Source: an uncultured Balneolaceae bacterium (GTDB taxonomy: Bacteria; Bacteroidota; Rhodothermia; Balneolales; Balneolaceae). Taken from it: a stretch of 40,967 bases of DNA. The stretch is from contig CAJXOW010000030.1 of assembly GCA_913057825.1 (NCBI GenBank), positions 1 to 40,967 of the forward strand, given 5' to 3'. The notes under the pieces are model-generated. The model saw only the letters and a program-made list of their open reading frames with translations. It was not told where the DNA came from and ran no database searches. The position numbers and the translations under genes are program-made. Of this stretch, positions 24,977-33,987 are shown piece after piece. The first letter of the stretch is position 1; the number at the start of each line of letters is the position of its first letter.

Positions 24977-25234
24977 GGAACTGTTAGGATCTTGTTAGAC
25001 GACGACTGCGACACGGAATTTGCTCCTGTCAACCAAAAGAGCATTTTGAAAACCGGGCGGAAAGCGAATTCATTAGCAGCTAAAATACACTCCAGCGTCT
25101 CTACTGTTCTTGTTCAATGGGAACTCCCCCATTACTGTTAGCTGATGCGTGATTTAAGGGGTCCGACAATATAAATAGTCAGAACCGCTTTCCGCCCTAT
25201 TTTCAAGATGCTTAACCCGGATACCATTAGATAT
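24977..25234 (-). other. long 5' leader of the dcw operon
   Basis: If transcription starts near 25253, the mRNA carries about 277 untranslated bases before the mraZ GTG. Most of this is the inverted-repeat element at 25042-25210. No short coding frame with a recognisable product and no known riboswitch is seen. Confidence 0.5.
25042..25210. repeat. imperfect 25-bp inverted-repeat element in the mraZ leader
   Basis: The left arm 25042-25066 (CATTTTGAAAACC then GGGCGGAAAGCG) and the reverse complement of 25186-25210 agree at 22 of 25 positions, including a perfect 12-bp GGGCGGAAAGCG. The span is 169 bp, close to the 167 bp of the element at 33512. The GGGCGG...CGGTTC terminus on the right side also recalls that family, although relatedness is uncertain. 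It is transcribed as part of the mraZ leader. Confidence 0.7.
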
Positions 25235-25269
25235 ACCACATTCTACCACTTCAAACCACAATGTACCCC
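25235..25269 (-). promoter_or_regulatory. MraZ operator: four direct repeats at 10-bp period
   Basis: Read on the minus strand, GGGGT, GTGGT, GTGGT and GTGGT occur at 25269-25265, 25259-25255, 25249-25245 and 25239-25235, each separated by exactly five bases. Known MraZ boxes are three or four direct GTGG/TGGG-type repeats with 5-base spacers, so repeats fall on one DNA face. They overlap the -10 element and the predicted start site, the expected place for repression of the dcw operon by MraZ. Confidence 0.85.
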
Positions 25270-25289
25270 TTTTGCAAGGTGCTTGTCAA
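25260..25289 (-). promoter_or_regulatory. sigma70-like promoter of the dcw operon
   Basis: On the minus strand a TTGACA -35 hexamer (25289-25284) is followed after 18 bases by TACATT (25265-25260) as -10. The -35 match is perfect and the spacing acceptable. The MraZ repeats run through the -10 and beyond. The predicted start of transcription is near 25253. Confidence 0.7.
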
Positions 25290-25397
25290 GCATTTTCGAC
25301 GGGAAACCCTTTATTTTCGGTTGTTTTGCCGGATAAACATATGTTACACATGTGTTAGGGAGTGGTTTTTTGTGGTGGGAGATTGTGGTAGGGTTGT

Positions 25398-25590
25398 TGA
25401 TTGATGATGGGTGATTTATGAATTGATTAATAATGAGTGATTTATGATTAATGATTTATCGTGCGGGTATTGGGGAGTACTTGAGGGAATTCCTGTGGAG
25501 GGATGGTATTAATTATGGGCGGGTCTCAAAATAGGCAGGAAGCATACTATCCAAATAATCATTAATTATTAATCATAAATCATTAATTAA
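25398..25590. repeat. AT-rich inverted-repeat element between thrA and the dcw promoter
   Basis: The left arm (about 25398-25459) has repeated TGATTTATGATTAATGATT-like units; the right arm (25557-25590) is their approximate reverse complement (ATTAATTATTAATCATAAAT). About 97 bp lie between, containing no gene. The right arm abuts the hairpin over the thrA stop codon. It separates the ends of the met and dcw transcription units. Confidence 0.6.
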
Positions 25591-25634
25591 ACATCATAAC
25601 GAAGTAAATCCGCAATTTACTTCGTTATGATGTT
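25590..25634 (-). terminator. 20-bp perfect hairpin spanning the thrA stop codon
   Basis: Bases 25590-25609 and 25615-25634 are exact reverse complements with a 5-base loop. The upstream arm consists of the last codons of thrA (the NIITK end) and its stop. On the transcript it is followed by U- and A-rich sequence rather than a pure U-run, so it is a plausible but atypical terminator or 3'-end stabiliser. Confidence 0.65.
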
Positions 25635-28019
25635 GCCAATCTTCAGAATGTCAGCCAGCACGCCGGCGGCGGTGACTTCTTTGCCGGCTCCGGGTCCCTG
25701 GATGATCAAAGGATTATCGGGATAGCGGCGCGATTGGATCTGGACCAGGTTGTCGGTGCCCGACAGGCTTCCGAGGGAGGATTCCTTGGGGACTTCCCGG
25801 ATGCCGACTTCGATCTCCCCGTCTTCGAAGGTTCCGACAAAGCGGAGGGTATGATTGCGGTCGCGGGCTTTCTGCATGCGCTCTTTCCAGTGATGGTCGT
25901 ATTTTTTCAGGTTTTCCATGAAGGTGTCGGAATCGACCTCGGCCAGCTCATCGGGGATTAGCGATTCCACTTCGAGATCGTTGCGTTCAATCCGGTGACC
26001 GGTGATGCGGGCGAGGATTAAAAATTTGCGGGCTACGTCTTCGCCCGACAGATCATCGCGCGGATCGGGTTCGGCGTATCCGTTCTGTCGAGCTTGACGG
26101 ACGGCGGTACTGAAGGAGGTGCCTTTTTCAAGTTCATCCAGTATGTAATTCAGGCTGCCCGAGACCACCCCGGAAATGGAGTGGATGGTATCGCCGGCAT
26201 TCATCAGGTCACTCAACGTCTCCAGCAGGGGCAAACCGGCGGCCACGGTGGTTTCGTATTCGTAGTAGACATTATTTTTCCGGATAAGTTGATGTAGCCG
26301 GTCGTAGTAATCCTGTCCAAAGGTATTGGCCAGCTTGCTGGGCGTTACGATGTTGATATCCTGTTTGAGCAACTGTTCGTAGTAACGGGCTACTTCCTCG
26401 CTTCCGGTGGCATCGACAAAGACCGTGTTATAATGGTAGTCCTCGGCCAGCCATTCCACAATTTCCTGCCAGGCCAGTGGTTGGCCGTCTCGCAGTTGAT
26501 CTACGATGCGGGCCGGGTCGAGTCCGTCGACGTCCCATACGACCGACTGGCTGTTGCAGGCTCCGACGATATTCATATTGAATCCATCATACTGGAGTTC
26601 GTCGATTTGCTGCAGGAGCGTACCCCCGATGGCTCCGACGCCGGCGATAAAGAGATTGATTTTGCGCTCGTCGAGGCAGAGGTGATCGTTGATCAGTCGA
26701 CCCGCCAGCTGGGCCTGTTTGCTGCGGACAAAGATCGAGGCGAACTTTTTGCCGGAGGCGTGACGAATTTCCAGCGGGTAGATATTTTTTTCGTCCAGGA
26801 TCTTCAGGGCTCGCTGCAGGAGCCGGGTGTTGTGTTGCAGCGACTCGTTAAACAGCTTCAGCTGGTACACGTGCTCGGTGTGGATCTGCAGGTCCTCGTG
26901 CTTTTCGAGGAGAGGTTTGAGTCGCTGGTACTGGGCGGCCTTTAAGATGAGGCTGATTTGCTGTTCGTTGTAGTGCGACTTGATATGGGATACGGCCGAC
27001 TGCCCGTCTTCAAGCTGGTCGACCGAGGCATCCACCACCCGGTTCATGATCTCTTCGGAGTGGGAATGTAAATCGAGATGGATGTAGGGACCCGAGATAG
27101 ATACGGACTTGAAGGCGCCGTTCGAGGGATAGTTGGCCGTAATAAGGGTGCCCGGGTGGTCAGGGTTGAAGCTGTTTTTTACGTGCAGGGGGATGTTAAG
27201 ATCCTGGAGCGGTTCCACCGTTTTGGGATGGATAACCTTGGCCCCGTGACGAGCAAGCTCGGTAACGTCTTCGTAATTCAGTTGCTCCAGGGTCTGGGCC
27301 GTGGGAATCAACTTCGGGTCGGCAGTCATGACCCCGTTAACGTCGGTCCATATTTCCAGTCGGTCGGCCTGCAGGGCTTCGGCAATAAGGCCGGCCGTAT
27401 AGTCCGATCCGGAGCGGCCGAGCGTAGTGATACGGTCATCTTCGGTTTTGCCGATAAAGCCGGTAATTACCGGAATATGGTCGAGGGTCTTCCCGAAATA
27501 CTGTTGGATCAGCGAACGGGTAGTGTCGGCCAAAACTTCCGCTTCTCCAAACTTGTCGTTCGTACGAATAAAATGGTCTGCATCGTAAGAGGCCGATTCG
27601 TAGCCGGCCTGATTGAGGGCTTTCGAAAATATATGAGCCGCATAGCGTTCTCCATAGGATAGAATGCGGTCCCGGTATTCACCGAACTGATTTTCTTCAA
27701 CCTGTTGACCTCCTTTCAAATCATTTTTCAGATTATCGAAAAGCTCATCAAGATACGTATCCCCCGAAAAATCCGCGTTGATTTCGGAGAGCGCCGACTG
27801 GTGAATATCCTTGAAGCGGGCCAGGGTTTGATCATATTTGTAGGGCGATTCGGTGGAGTATTTGACCAGTTCCAGGAGTAGATTGGTTATCCCGTTCAGG
27901 GCCGAGACCACTACGTAAACATTTTGATCTTCAGCGCGATCTTTGACGATTCGAATGGCACGGTTGATACACTTTCCGTTTTCCAGTGAGGTGCCACCAA
28001 ATTTCAAGATATTAAGCAT
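25617..28019 (-). CDS. thrA: bifunctional aspartate kinase/homoserine dehydrogenase
   Basis: This 800-residue fusion catalyses the first and third steps from aspartate to homoserine. The N-terminal aspartokinase domain (about 1-295) has KFGGTSL (6-12), GRSGSDYTAG (201-210) and WTDVNGVMTADP (224-235). Regulatory ACT-like sequence occupies about 305-440. The homoserine dehydrogenase domain begins with the NAD-binding IAGVGAIGGTLL (458-469), continues with VDATGSEEVARYYE, VTPSKLANTF and GVVSGSLNYIL, and ends PGAGKEVTAAGVLADIL. It matches ThrA/MetL-type proteins; whether threonine or methionine controls it is not visible. It is the last gene of a metY-metX-thrA unit, so control by the upstream SAM riboswitch is expected. 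The name metL would be equally defensible. Confidence 0.95.
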   Translation of the reverse strand: MLNILKFGGTSLENGKCINRAIRIVKDRAEDQNVYVVVSALNGITNLLLELVKYSTESPYKYDQTLARFKDIHQSALSEINADFSGDTYLDELFDNLKNDLKGGQQVEENQFGEYRDRILSYGERYAAHIFSKALNQAGYESASYDADHFIRTNDKFGEAEVLADTTRSLIQQYFGKTLDHIPVITGFIGKTEDDRITTLGRSGSDYTAGLIAEALQADRLEIWTDVNGVMTADPKLIPTAQTLEQLNYEDVTELARHGAKVIHPKTVEPLQDLNIPLHVKNSFNPDHPGTLITANYPSNGAFKSVSISGPYIHLDLHSHSEEIMNRVVDASVDQLEDGQSAVSHIKSHYNEQQISLILKAAQYQRLKPLLEKHEDLQIHTEHVYQLKLFNESLQHNTRLLQRALKILDEKNIYPLEIRHASGKKFASIFVRSKQAQLAGRLINDHLCLDERKINLFIAGVGAIGGTLLQQIDELQYDGFNMNIVGACNSQSVVWDVDGLDPARIVDQLRDGQPLAWQEIVEWLAEDYHYNTVFVDATGSEEVARYYEQLLKQDINIVTPSKLANTFGQDYYDRLHQLIRKNNVYYEYETTVAAGLPLLETLSDLMNAGDTIHSISGVVSGSLNYILDELEKGTSFSTAVRQARQNGYAEPDPRDDLSGEDVARKFLILARITGHRIERNDLEVESLIPDELAEVDSDTFMENLKKYDHHWKERMQKARDRNHTLRFVGTFEDGEIEVGIREVPKESSLGSLSGTDNLVQIQSRRYPDNPLIIQGPGAGKEVTAAGVLADILKIGNIITK

Positions 28020-28141
28020 AGTGCAAATCCAGGTCTTTAAAAGTTCAAAGCTGTAAAGTTCTTAAAATCTGTCCGTATGAAACTCGATTCGAGCCTGCTT
28101 CCGGCAATCATCCGGGAAGTCGGTTTTTAGCCATCGGGTAT

Positions 28142-29227
28142 CTATCCGAATTCAGCGGATCGGTCTTCGGGCGATCCCGAGACCACCGACGAGGGGTTGC
28201 CTTGTTCAATGAAAGGAACGATGCATTCGTTTAGTTGTTCAAATTCAATCAAGAAGGCATCATGTCCGTGGGGAGATTGTAATTCTTCGTATTGACTATT
28301 TCCCAATAGTTCGGCTAACTCTTTTTGCTCCTCAACAGGATATAGCTTGTCTGAATCAATACCGATAACCAGGGCCGGTTGCTGTACCCGATTTAAGACT
28401 TTATTAAATGAATCGCGCCCGCGCGACAGGTCATGGGTATCCATTGCCTCGGATAGACGTACATACGAGAGGGCGTCAAATCGTTTGACAAGTTTATCTC
28501 CCTGGTAATTCAGGTACGACTCAATTTGAAACTGTGGGGAGTCCGGTTGCAGGGAGCGTCCGAATTTCTGCTGATAATCGTCCGGGCTCCGGTAGCTGAC
28601 CATGGCGATCATACGTGCAATGGCGAGACCGTTCTCCGGTCCGTCGCCCTGCTCATAATATCCATCTTGCCATTTGGGATCCCGGAAAATCGCCTGTCGC
28701 TGCGTATGGCTGATACCGATAGCCCAGGGGGTGTGAGCTTTTCCAATGGCAATGGGAATCACTTTTCGGACGCGGTTGTCCATGATGGCGAACTCGAGTG
28801 CCTGCATGCCGCCCATGGAACCTCCGATGACAAACTCAATGCCTGTGATATTCCAGCCGTCCAGCAACAACTGTTGAAAACGAACCAGGTCGCGTATGGT
28901 AAGGGACGGAAAATCGGCTTTCCAGGGTTGCTGGGTGTCCGCGCGCTTGCTCCAGGGACCGGTGCTGCCGTAGCAACTGCCCGGCACGTTCATGCAGATA
29001 ATGAAATGTCGCGAGGGGTCCAACGCTTTTCCGGTACCGAACAAGCCAGAAAACCATTCGTCTGCATCCGCATTTCCCGTGAGGGCATGGTTAACCACAA
29101 CGACGTTGCTGCGGTTCTCGTTGAGGGTTCCCCAGCTGCGATAAGCGATCTTCGGGTTTTTGACAGTGCAGCCCGATTCGGTTACGAACGACTTGTCGCT
29201 ATTAAATATGTTGGTTAGCTCATTCAT
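28142..29227 (-). CDS. metX: homoserine O-acetyltransferase MetX
   Basis: MetX acylates homoserine to O-acyl-homoserine (acetyl-CoA being the usual donor), the substrate of the neighbouring MetY. The 361-residue alpha/beta-hydrolase has LTGNADADEWF, the PGSCYGSTGP loop (82-91), the nucleophile elbow GGSMGG (Ser137), an Asp in GIDSDKLYP (about 304) and His in SPHGHDAFLIE (about 333), forming the catalytic triad. Some MetX proteins use succinyl-CoA instead; this cannot be decided here with confidence. It lies 79 bases after metY. The spacer contains a 7-bp CCGCCCG/CGGGCGG stem (29247-29253 with 29287-29293). Confidence 0.95.
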   Translation of the reverse strand: MNELTNIFNSDKSFVTESGCTVKNPKIAYRSWGTLNENRSNVVVVNHALTGNADADEWFSGLFGTGKALDPSRHFIICMNVPGSCYGSTGPWSKRADTQQPWKADFPSLTIRDLVRFQQLLLDGWNITGIEFVIGGSMGGMQALEFAIMDNRVRKVIPIAIGKAHTPWAIGISHTQRQAIFRDPKWQDGYYEQGDGPENGLAIARMIAMVSYRSPDDYQQKFGRSLQPDSPQFQIESYLNYQGDKLVKRFDALSYVRLSEAMDTHDLSRGRDSFNKVLNRVQQPALVIGIDSDKLYPVEEQKELAELLGNSQYEELQSPHGHDAFLIEFEQLNECIVPFIEQGNPSSVVSGSPEDRSAEFG

Positions 29228-29306
29228 GGATAAAGGATAAAAGGAACCGCCCGTTCGGCCGAGCGAAAGAGATATCGCCGGTTAAGCGGGCGGCAATCCG
29301 TTTTAT

Positions 29307-31052
<1,746 letters not shown>

Positions 31053-31087
31053 AAAAAAACCTCTTCCGGCAGGGAGTGGAAGAGGTT
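31053..31087 (-). terminator. intrinsic terminator of the SAM riboswitch
   Basis: On the minus strand AACCTCTTCC (31067-31058 paired with 31087-31078) forms a 10-bp stem around a 10-base loop and is followed by seven U (31059-31053). It sits 28 bases after the aptamer. The GAUGAGGUC segment between them could pair with the terminator's AACCUC to form an antiterminator. This layout is an OFF switch at high SAM. Confidence 0.9.
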
Positions 31088-31114
31088 GCAATAATATCTA
31101 GTAAAGACCTCATC

Positions 31115-31227
31115 CTCTCATCTGTCCCGGAAGTCTGGGCAGGAATTAGCACCTAACACTCCGACCGCAGTCGCAGCTGGTTGCTAAGGCTTCGCAGGGC
31201 CTGTCCCTCCACCTTTCTCGATAAGAG
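31115..31227 (-). ncRNA. SAM-I riboswitch (S-box) aptamer
   Basis: The minus strand reads CTCTTATCGAGAAAGGTGG, then AGGGACAGGCCCTGCGAAGC and CTTAGCAACC, and later GGTGCTAATTCCTGCC and GACAGATGAGAG. These are the conserved SAM-I blocks: the AGAAAGGTGGAGGGA core, GCCC, GAAGCC, GCAACC and GTGCTAATTCC. The P1 helix is formed by CUCUUAUC and GAUGAGAG (8 bp with one G-U). Binding of S-adenosylmethionine stabilises P1 and allows the downstream terminator to form, cutting expression of metY, metX and thrA. Confidence 0.97.
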
Positions 31228-31321
31228 TTAATATAAAAAGAACATTTATTCCAAATTGAAAACGAAGGATACGAGATTTTACGGTTAAAAACAAGACCTC
31301 CCTCGCTTTCCCTCGCTTCGC

Positions 31322-31495
31322 TCGGTGATTGGTGATTAATGATTAATAATTTATGATGAATGATTAATTTGCTGGCAATTCTATCAGTTGGCAAACCTGA
31401 AGGGTACTATATTGTTATTAGGGCGGCTAGGGTTTAGTAAGCAAAAAGCGACAATCATAAATCATAAATCATCAATTATTAATCACAAGTCACCG
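31322..31495. repeat. AT-rich inverted-repeat element between the SAM riboswitch and era
   Basis: The left arm (31322-31370) and the reverse complement of 31452-31495 align over about 44 bases with most positions equal. Both start TCGGTGA followed by a TTGTGATTAAT-like stretch and ATTTATGATT units. The TCGGTGA in the right arm is the last Arg codon and stop of era, so the arm includes the gene's 3' end. About 80 bp lie between. Confidence 0.65.
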
Positions 31496-32374
31496 ATACC
31501 CATACTGCTTAAGCAGCCCGTCGTTGTCGCGCCATTTTTCGCGGACTTTGACGTGGAGGTCGAGGTAGACTTTTTTACCGACGAAGTCTTCGATCACTTT
31601 TCTTGCGTTGGTGCCCAGTTTCTTGATGGCTTTTCCTTTCTTGCCGATGATCATGCCTTTTTGGGATTTGCGGTTAACCACTACGTCTGCGTCGATATAG
31701 TCGAGATCCTCGCGTTCGTCGTAGTCCACGATGTTGACGGTGCAGGAATAAGGGAGTTCCTGGTGAAATTGCAGGAAGAGCTGTTCACGGATGATTTCGG
31801 AAACAAAAAACCGGACCGGATGTTTGCTGATGATATCCTTGGGATAGAAGGGCGGTCCCTCGGGCAGATAGGATATAATCGTCTCTTTTAGTTCCCGGAT
31901 GCCCGTGTTTTCGGTCGCCGAGGTAAACTGCACCTTGTCGAACTCGTAACGGTCATTCAACCGATCGGCCAGGTTTTGTTCCTTTTCCAGGCTGCTGGTA
32001 TCGATTTTGTTTATGATAAGCAGGACCGGTTTGTCCAGCATTTCCAATTGTTCAAAGGCGTGATTGGGATAGCGGTCGTCACCCGCTTCAGCGATAAAAA
32101 GAACGATGTCGGCATCCTGCCGAGCCCGTTCCACGAACTGCATCATGTTTTTTTGAAGCTGGTAGCGGGGACTTATGATGCCGGGAGTGTCCAGAAAAAT
32201 GAACTGGGCGTTTTCTTCAGAATGGATGCCCACCACCTGGTGGCGGGTTGTCTGGGGCTTGTGCGTGGTAATCGAAATCTTGGCCCCGATCAGGGCGTTC
32301 ATCAGCGTCGATTTGCCGACATTCGGCTTGCCGACGATCGCAACATAGCCCGATTTGTGTGGGTGATCTGACAT
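31490..32374 (-). CDS. era: GTPase Era
   Basis: Era is an essential GTPase for 16S rRNA maturation and 30S assembly. The start is placed at the ATG at 32374 (MSDHPHKSGYVAIVG), which has GCAGGAGT seven bases before it; an in-frame ATG at 32398 lies inside the end of pdxJ. The 294-residue product has G1 GKPNVGKST, G3 DTPG, G4 NKID and a G5-like TSATE. The C-terminal KH domain (MIIGKKGKAIKKLGTNARK) binds the 3' end of 16S rRNA. It is cotranscribed with pdxJ. Its stop is embedded in an AT-rich repeat arm. Confidence 0.97.
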   Translation of the reverse strand: MSDHPHKSGYVAIVGKPNVGKSTLMNALIGAKISITTHKPQTTRHQVVGIHSEENAQFIFLDTPGIISPRYQLQKNMMQFVERARQDADIVLFIAEAGDDRYPNHAFEQLEMLDKPVLLIINKIDTSSLEKEQNLADRLNDRYEFDKVQFTSATENTGIRELKETIISYLPEGPPFYPKDIISKHPVRFFVSEIIREQLFLQFHQELPYSCTVNIVDYDEREDLDYIDADVVVNRKSQKGMIIGKKGKAIKKLGTNARKVIEDFVGKKVYLDLHVKVREKWRDNDGLLKQYGYR

Positions 32375-32387
32375 GCTGGTACTCCTG

Positions 32388-33116
32388 CTATCCTTCATAG
32401 TTTTCTACGATATGGGCCATCCGGCTTACGGTATTGGAAAGACCGTTGAAAATGGCGTCCGATATCAATGCGTGTCCGATGCTTACTTCGTGCAGGTGAG
32501 GTACCCTGTCGAGCATCGTTTGGATATTGTCAAAATTGAGTCCGTGTCCGGCATTAACCTGTAATCCCAATTCGTGGGCTTTTTCTGCGGCTTCGGCCAG
32601 TCGCCTTAGCTGGTTTTGCCGTCCCTCCTCGGTATCGGCGTTTGAGTAGGTCCCGGTGTGCAACTCAATAGCCTCAACACCCAGATCGTGGGCGATTTCA
32701 ATTTCATCCGGGTCGGGATCCACAAACAGGCTGACCCTGATGGAGGCTTGGTGCAGGGCGGGAATGACGCGTTCCCGGAAATCTTGGTGAACGTTTTTTA
32801 GCTGCAATCCGCCTTCCGTGGTCAGTTCCTCGCGTTTTTCGGGAACCAGCGTGCAAAGGTCCGGCGAGATGTCGGTACAGATCTGAATCATTTCATCGGT
32901 CGCAGCCATCTCAAAATCGAGATCCCCTTGTACGTTTTCTTTCATCTTGTAGGCATCTTCATCCCGAATATGCCGCCGGTCTTCCCGCAAGTGAAAAACG
33001 ATGCCGGCTGCTCCGGCTTCTTCACAGATTCGGGCAGCGCGAATGGGGTCGGGTACGCCCTCTCCCCGCGCATTGCGAAGCGTTGCCACGTGATCCACGT
33101 TGACCAATAATCTCAT
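32388..33116 (-). CDS. pdxJ: pyridoxine 5'-phosphate synthase PdxJ
   Basis: PdxJ condenses 1-deoxyxylulose 5-phosphate with 3-amino-2-oxopropyl phosphate to form pyridoxine 5'-phosphate, indicating the DXP-dependent vitamin B6 route. The 242-residue TIM-barrel protein starts RLLVNVDHVATLRNARG and contains FHLREDRRHI, DFEMAATDEM, CTLVPEKREELTTEGGL, VSLFVDPD, IELHTGTY, VNAGHGLNFDN and a final VSIGHALISDAIFNGL. All key motifs are in order. It is the first gene of a pdxJ-era pair. The promoter should lie in the divergent gap toward the zinc-ribbon gene. Confidence 0.97.
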   Translation of the reverse strand: MRLLVNVDHVATLRNARGEGVPDPIRAARICEEAGAAGIVFHLREDRRHIRDEDAYKMKENVQGDLDFEMAATDEMIQICTDISPDLCTLVPEKREELTTEGGLQLKNVHQDFRERVIPALHQASIRVSLFVDPDPDEIEIAHDLGVEAIELHTGTYSNADTEEGRQNQLRRLAEAAEKAHELGLQVNAGHGLNFDNIQTMLDRVPHLHEVSIGHALISDAIFNGLSNTVSRMAHIVENYEG

Positions 33117-33511
33117 ATCTACTTAGCGTGGTTTTATATCTAAAATGCCAGTGAAACCTTGAATATAAGCATCGAAAGCTTAAAACACAGATTTGATGCC
33201 GGTATTAAAACCGAACGCATAGTTATTGATCGGTAACCCCGCCCAATTCGTGAAATTGCCGGTTGTAATAGAGGAGGGACAGCTGCTGCTATCCAGACAA
33301 CAACAGCAGGTGCTGATTTGAGTAAGTCATTGGAATGTGCTTATCATAGTTAAATCATAAATTTTTTCGACCAGTAAGCCATTAGATATTAGATATATTA
33401 AGAAAGCTGCAACTCTGATTACGGAAAGATCGTATATCTTAAGTTGTAGATATGTGATTTTTATATTTCCAAACGTATATTTCAATAGTCGCCAACACGA
33501 TTAATCGATTT
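33117..33511. other. intergenic region upstream of pdxJ, no gene seen
   Basis: About 395 AT-rich bases sit between pdxJ and the inverted-repeat element. No protein-coding frame with a recognisable product, no RNA gene and no clear operator was found. It must contain the pdxJ promoter, but no strong hexamer pair stands out. Confidence 0.4.
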
Positions 33512-33678
33512 CCGTGGCAAGCTGAAAAGCCGGGCGGCGGTTCCGAAGCATAATAATTTTCTGGGTGGCAGGCAGTAATAACAATAATCGTATACAGGGC
33601 AATTAACCGTTCAATGCCACCAACCGAAGAAAAGTATACGAGCAAGGAACCGCCGCCCGGCTTTTCAGCTTGCCACGG
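33512..33678. repeat. 167-bp element with perfect 33-bp terminal inverted repeats (copy 1)
   Basis: Bases 33512-33544 and 33646-33678 are exact reverse complements over 33 positions. The arm begins CCGTGGCAAGC and ends GGGCGGCGGTTCC. The 101-bp interior carries a nested GGTGGCA/TGCCACC pair and no coding frame of note. The interior next to each arm matches the other copy at 40840-40967 in the opposite orientation, which makes this a repeat family. It resembles a MITE or a large REP/BIME-type unit. It ends about 58 bases before the zinc-ribbon start codon. Confidence 0.9.
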
Positions 33679-33736
33679 CAGGGATGATTTTTTATTAACT
33701 TATGTTGCATAAACATTAACCAGGAGAAGGAGAATA

Positions 33737-33976
33737 ATGGAATTCGAACAACAGCTAGCTCAAAAGTTCACATGTCCAAAGTGCAAAAAGCAGGGGGGAG
33801 AGACCGACTCGTTTGCGGCAACGGGAACCGGCTTTGCCCGTTTTTTTGATGTGCAGAACAAGCGCTTCATCACCGTCTCATGCACGAATTGCGGGTACAC
33901 CGAAGTCTATAATGAACGGGTCATGAAAAGCAAAACCAGCGTGGGCGACGTGCTGGACTTTATCTTCGGAGGTTAA
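33737..33976 (+). CDS. small zinc-ribbon protein
   Basis: The 79-residue protein has two CxxC pairs, CPKC (Cys13, Cys16) and CTNC (Cys49, Cys52), spaced as in a zinc ribbon, with FITVSCTNCGYTEVY typical of small bacterial zinc-ribbon proteins annotated only as nucleic-acid-binding or zinc-ribbon domain-containing. AGGAGAAGGAGA precedes the ATG, giving a confident start. The C-terminus (SVGDVLDFIFGG) is a short hydrophobic tail. It ends 11 bases from the convergent end of the RND pump gene. Function is unknown. Confidence 0.85.
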   Translation: MEFEQQLAQKFTCPKCKKQGGETDSFAATGTGFARFFDVQNKRFITVSCTNCGYTEVYNERVMKSKTSVGDVLDFIFGG

Positions 33977-33987
33977 ATTAAATCGAG

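Noticed and set aside
25100..25135. TGGGAACTCCCCCA in the mraZ leader as an MraZ box
   Set aside because: It is an inverted arrangement rather than direct repeats at 10-bp period; the true array is at 25235-25269.
28098..28127. Hairpin with T-run between metX and thrA as an operon-internal terminator
   Set aside because: The T-run follows the stem only on the plus strand, opposite to met transcription, and no plus-strand gene reads into it.
29247..29293. CCGCCCG/CGGGCGG stem between metY and metX as another copy of the GGGCGGCGGTTCC family
   Set aside because: Only seven paired bases and a 33-base loop; size and interior do not match the 33512 or 40840 copies.
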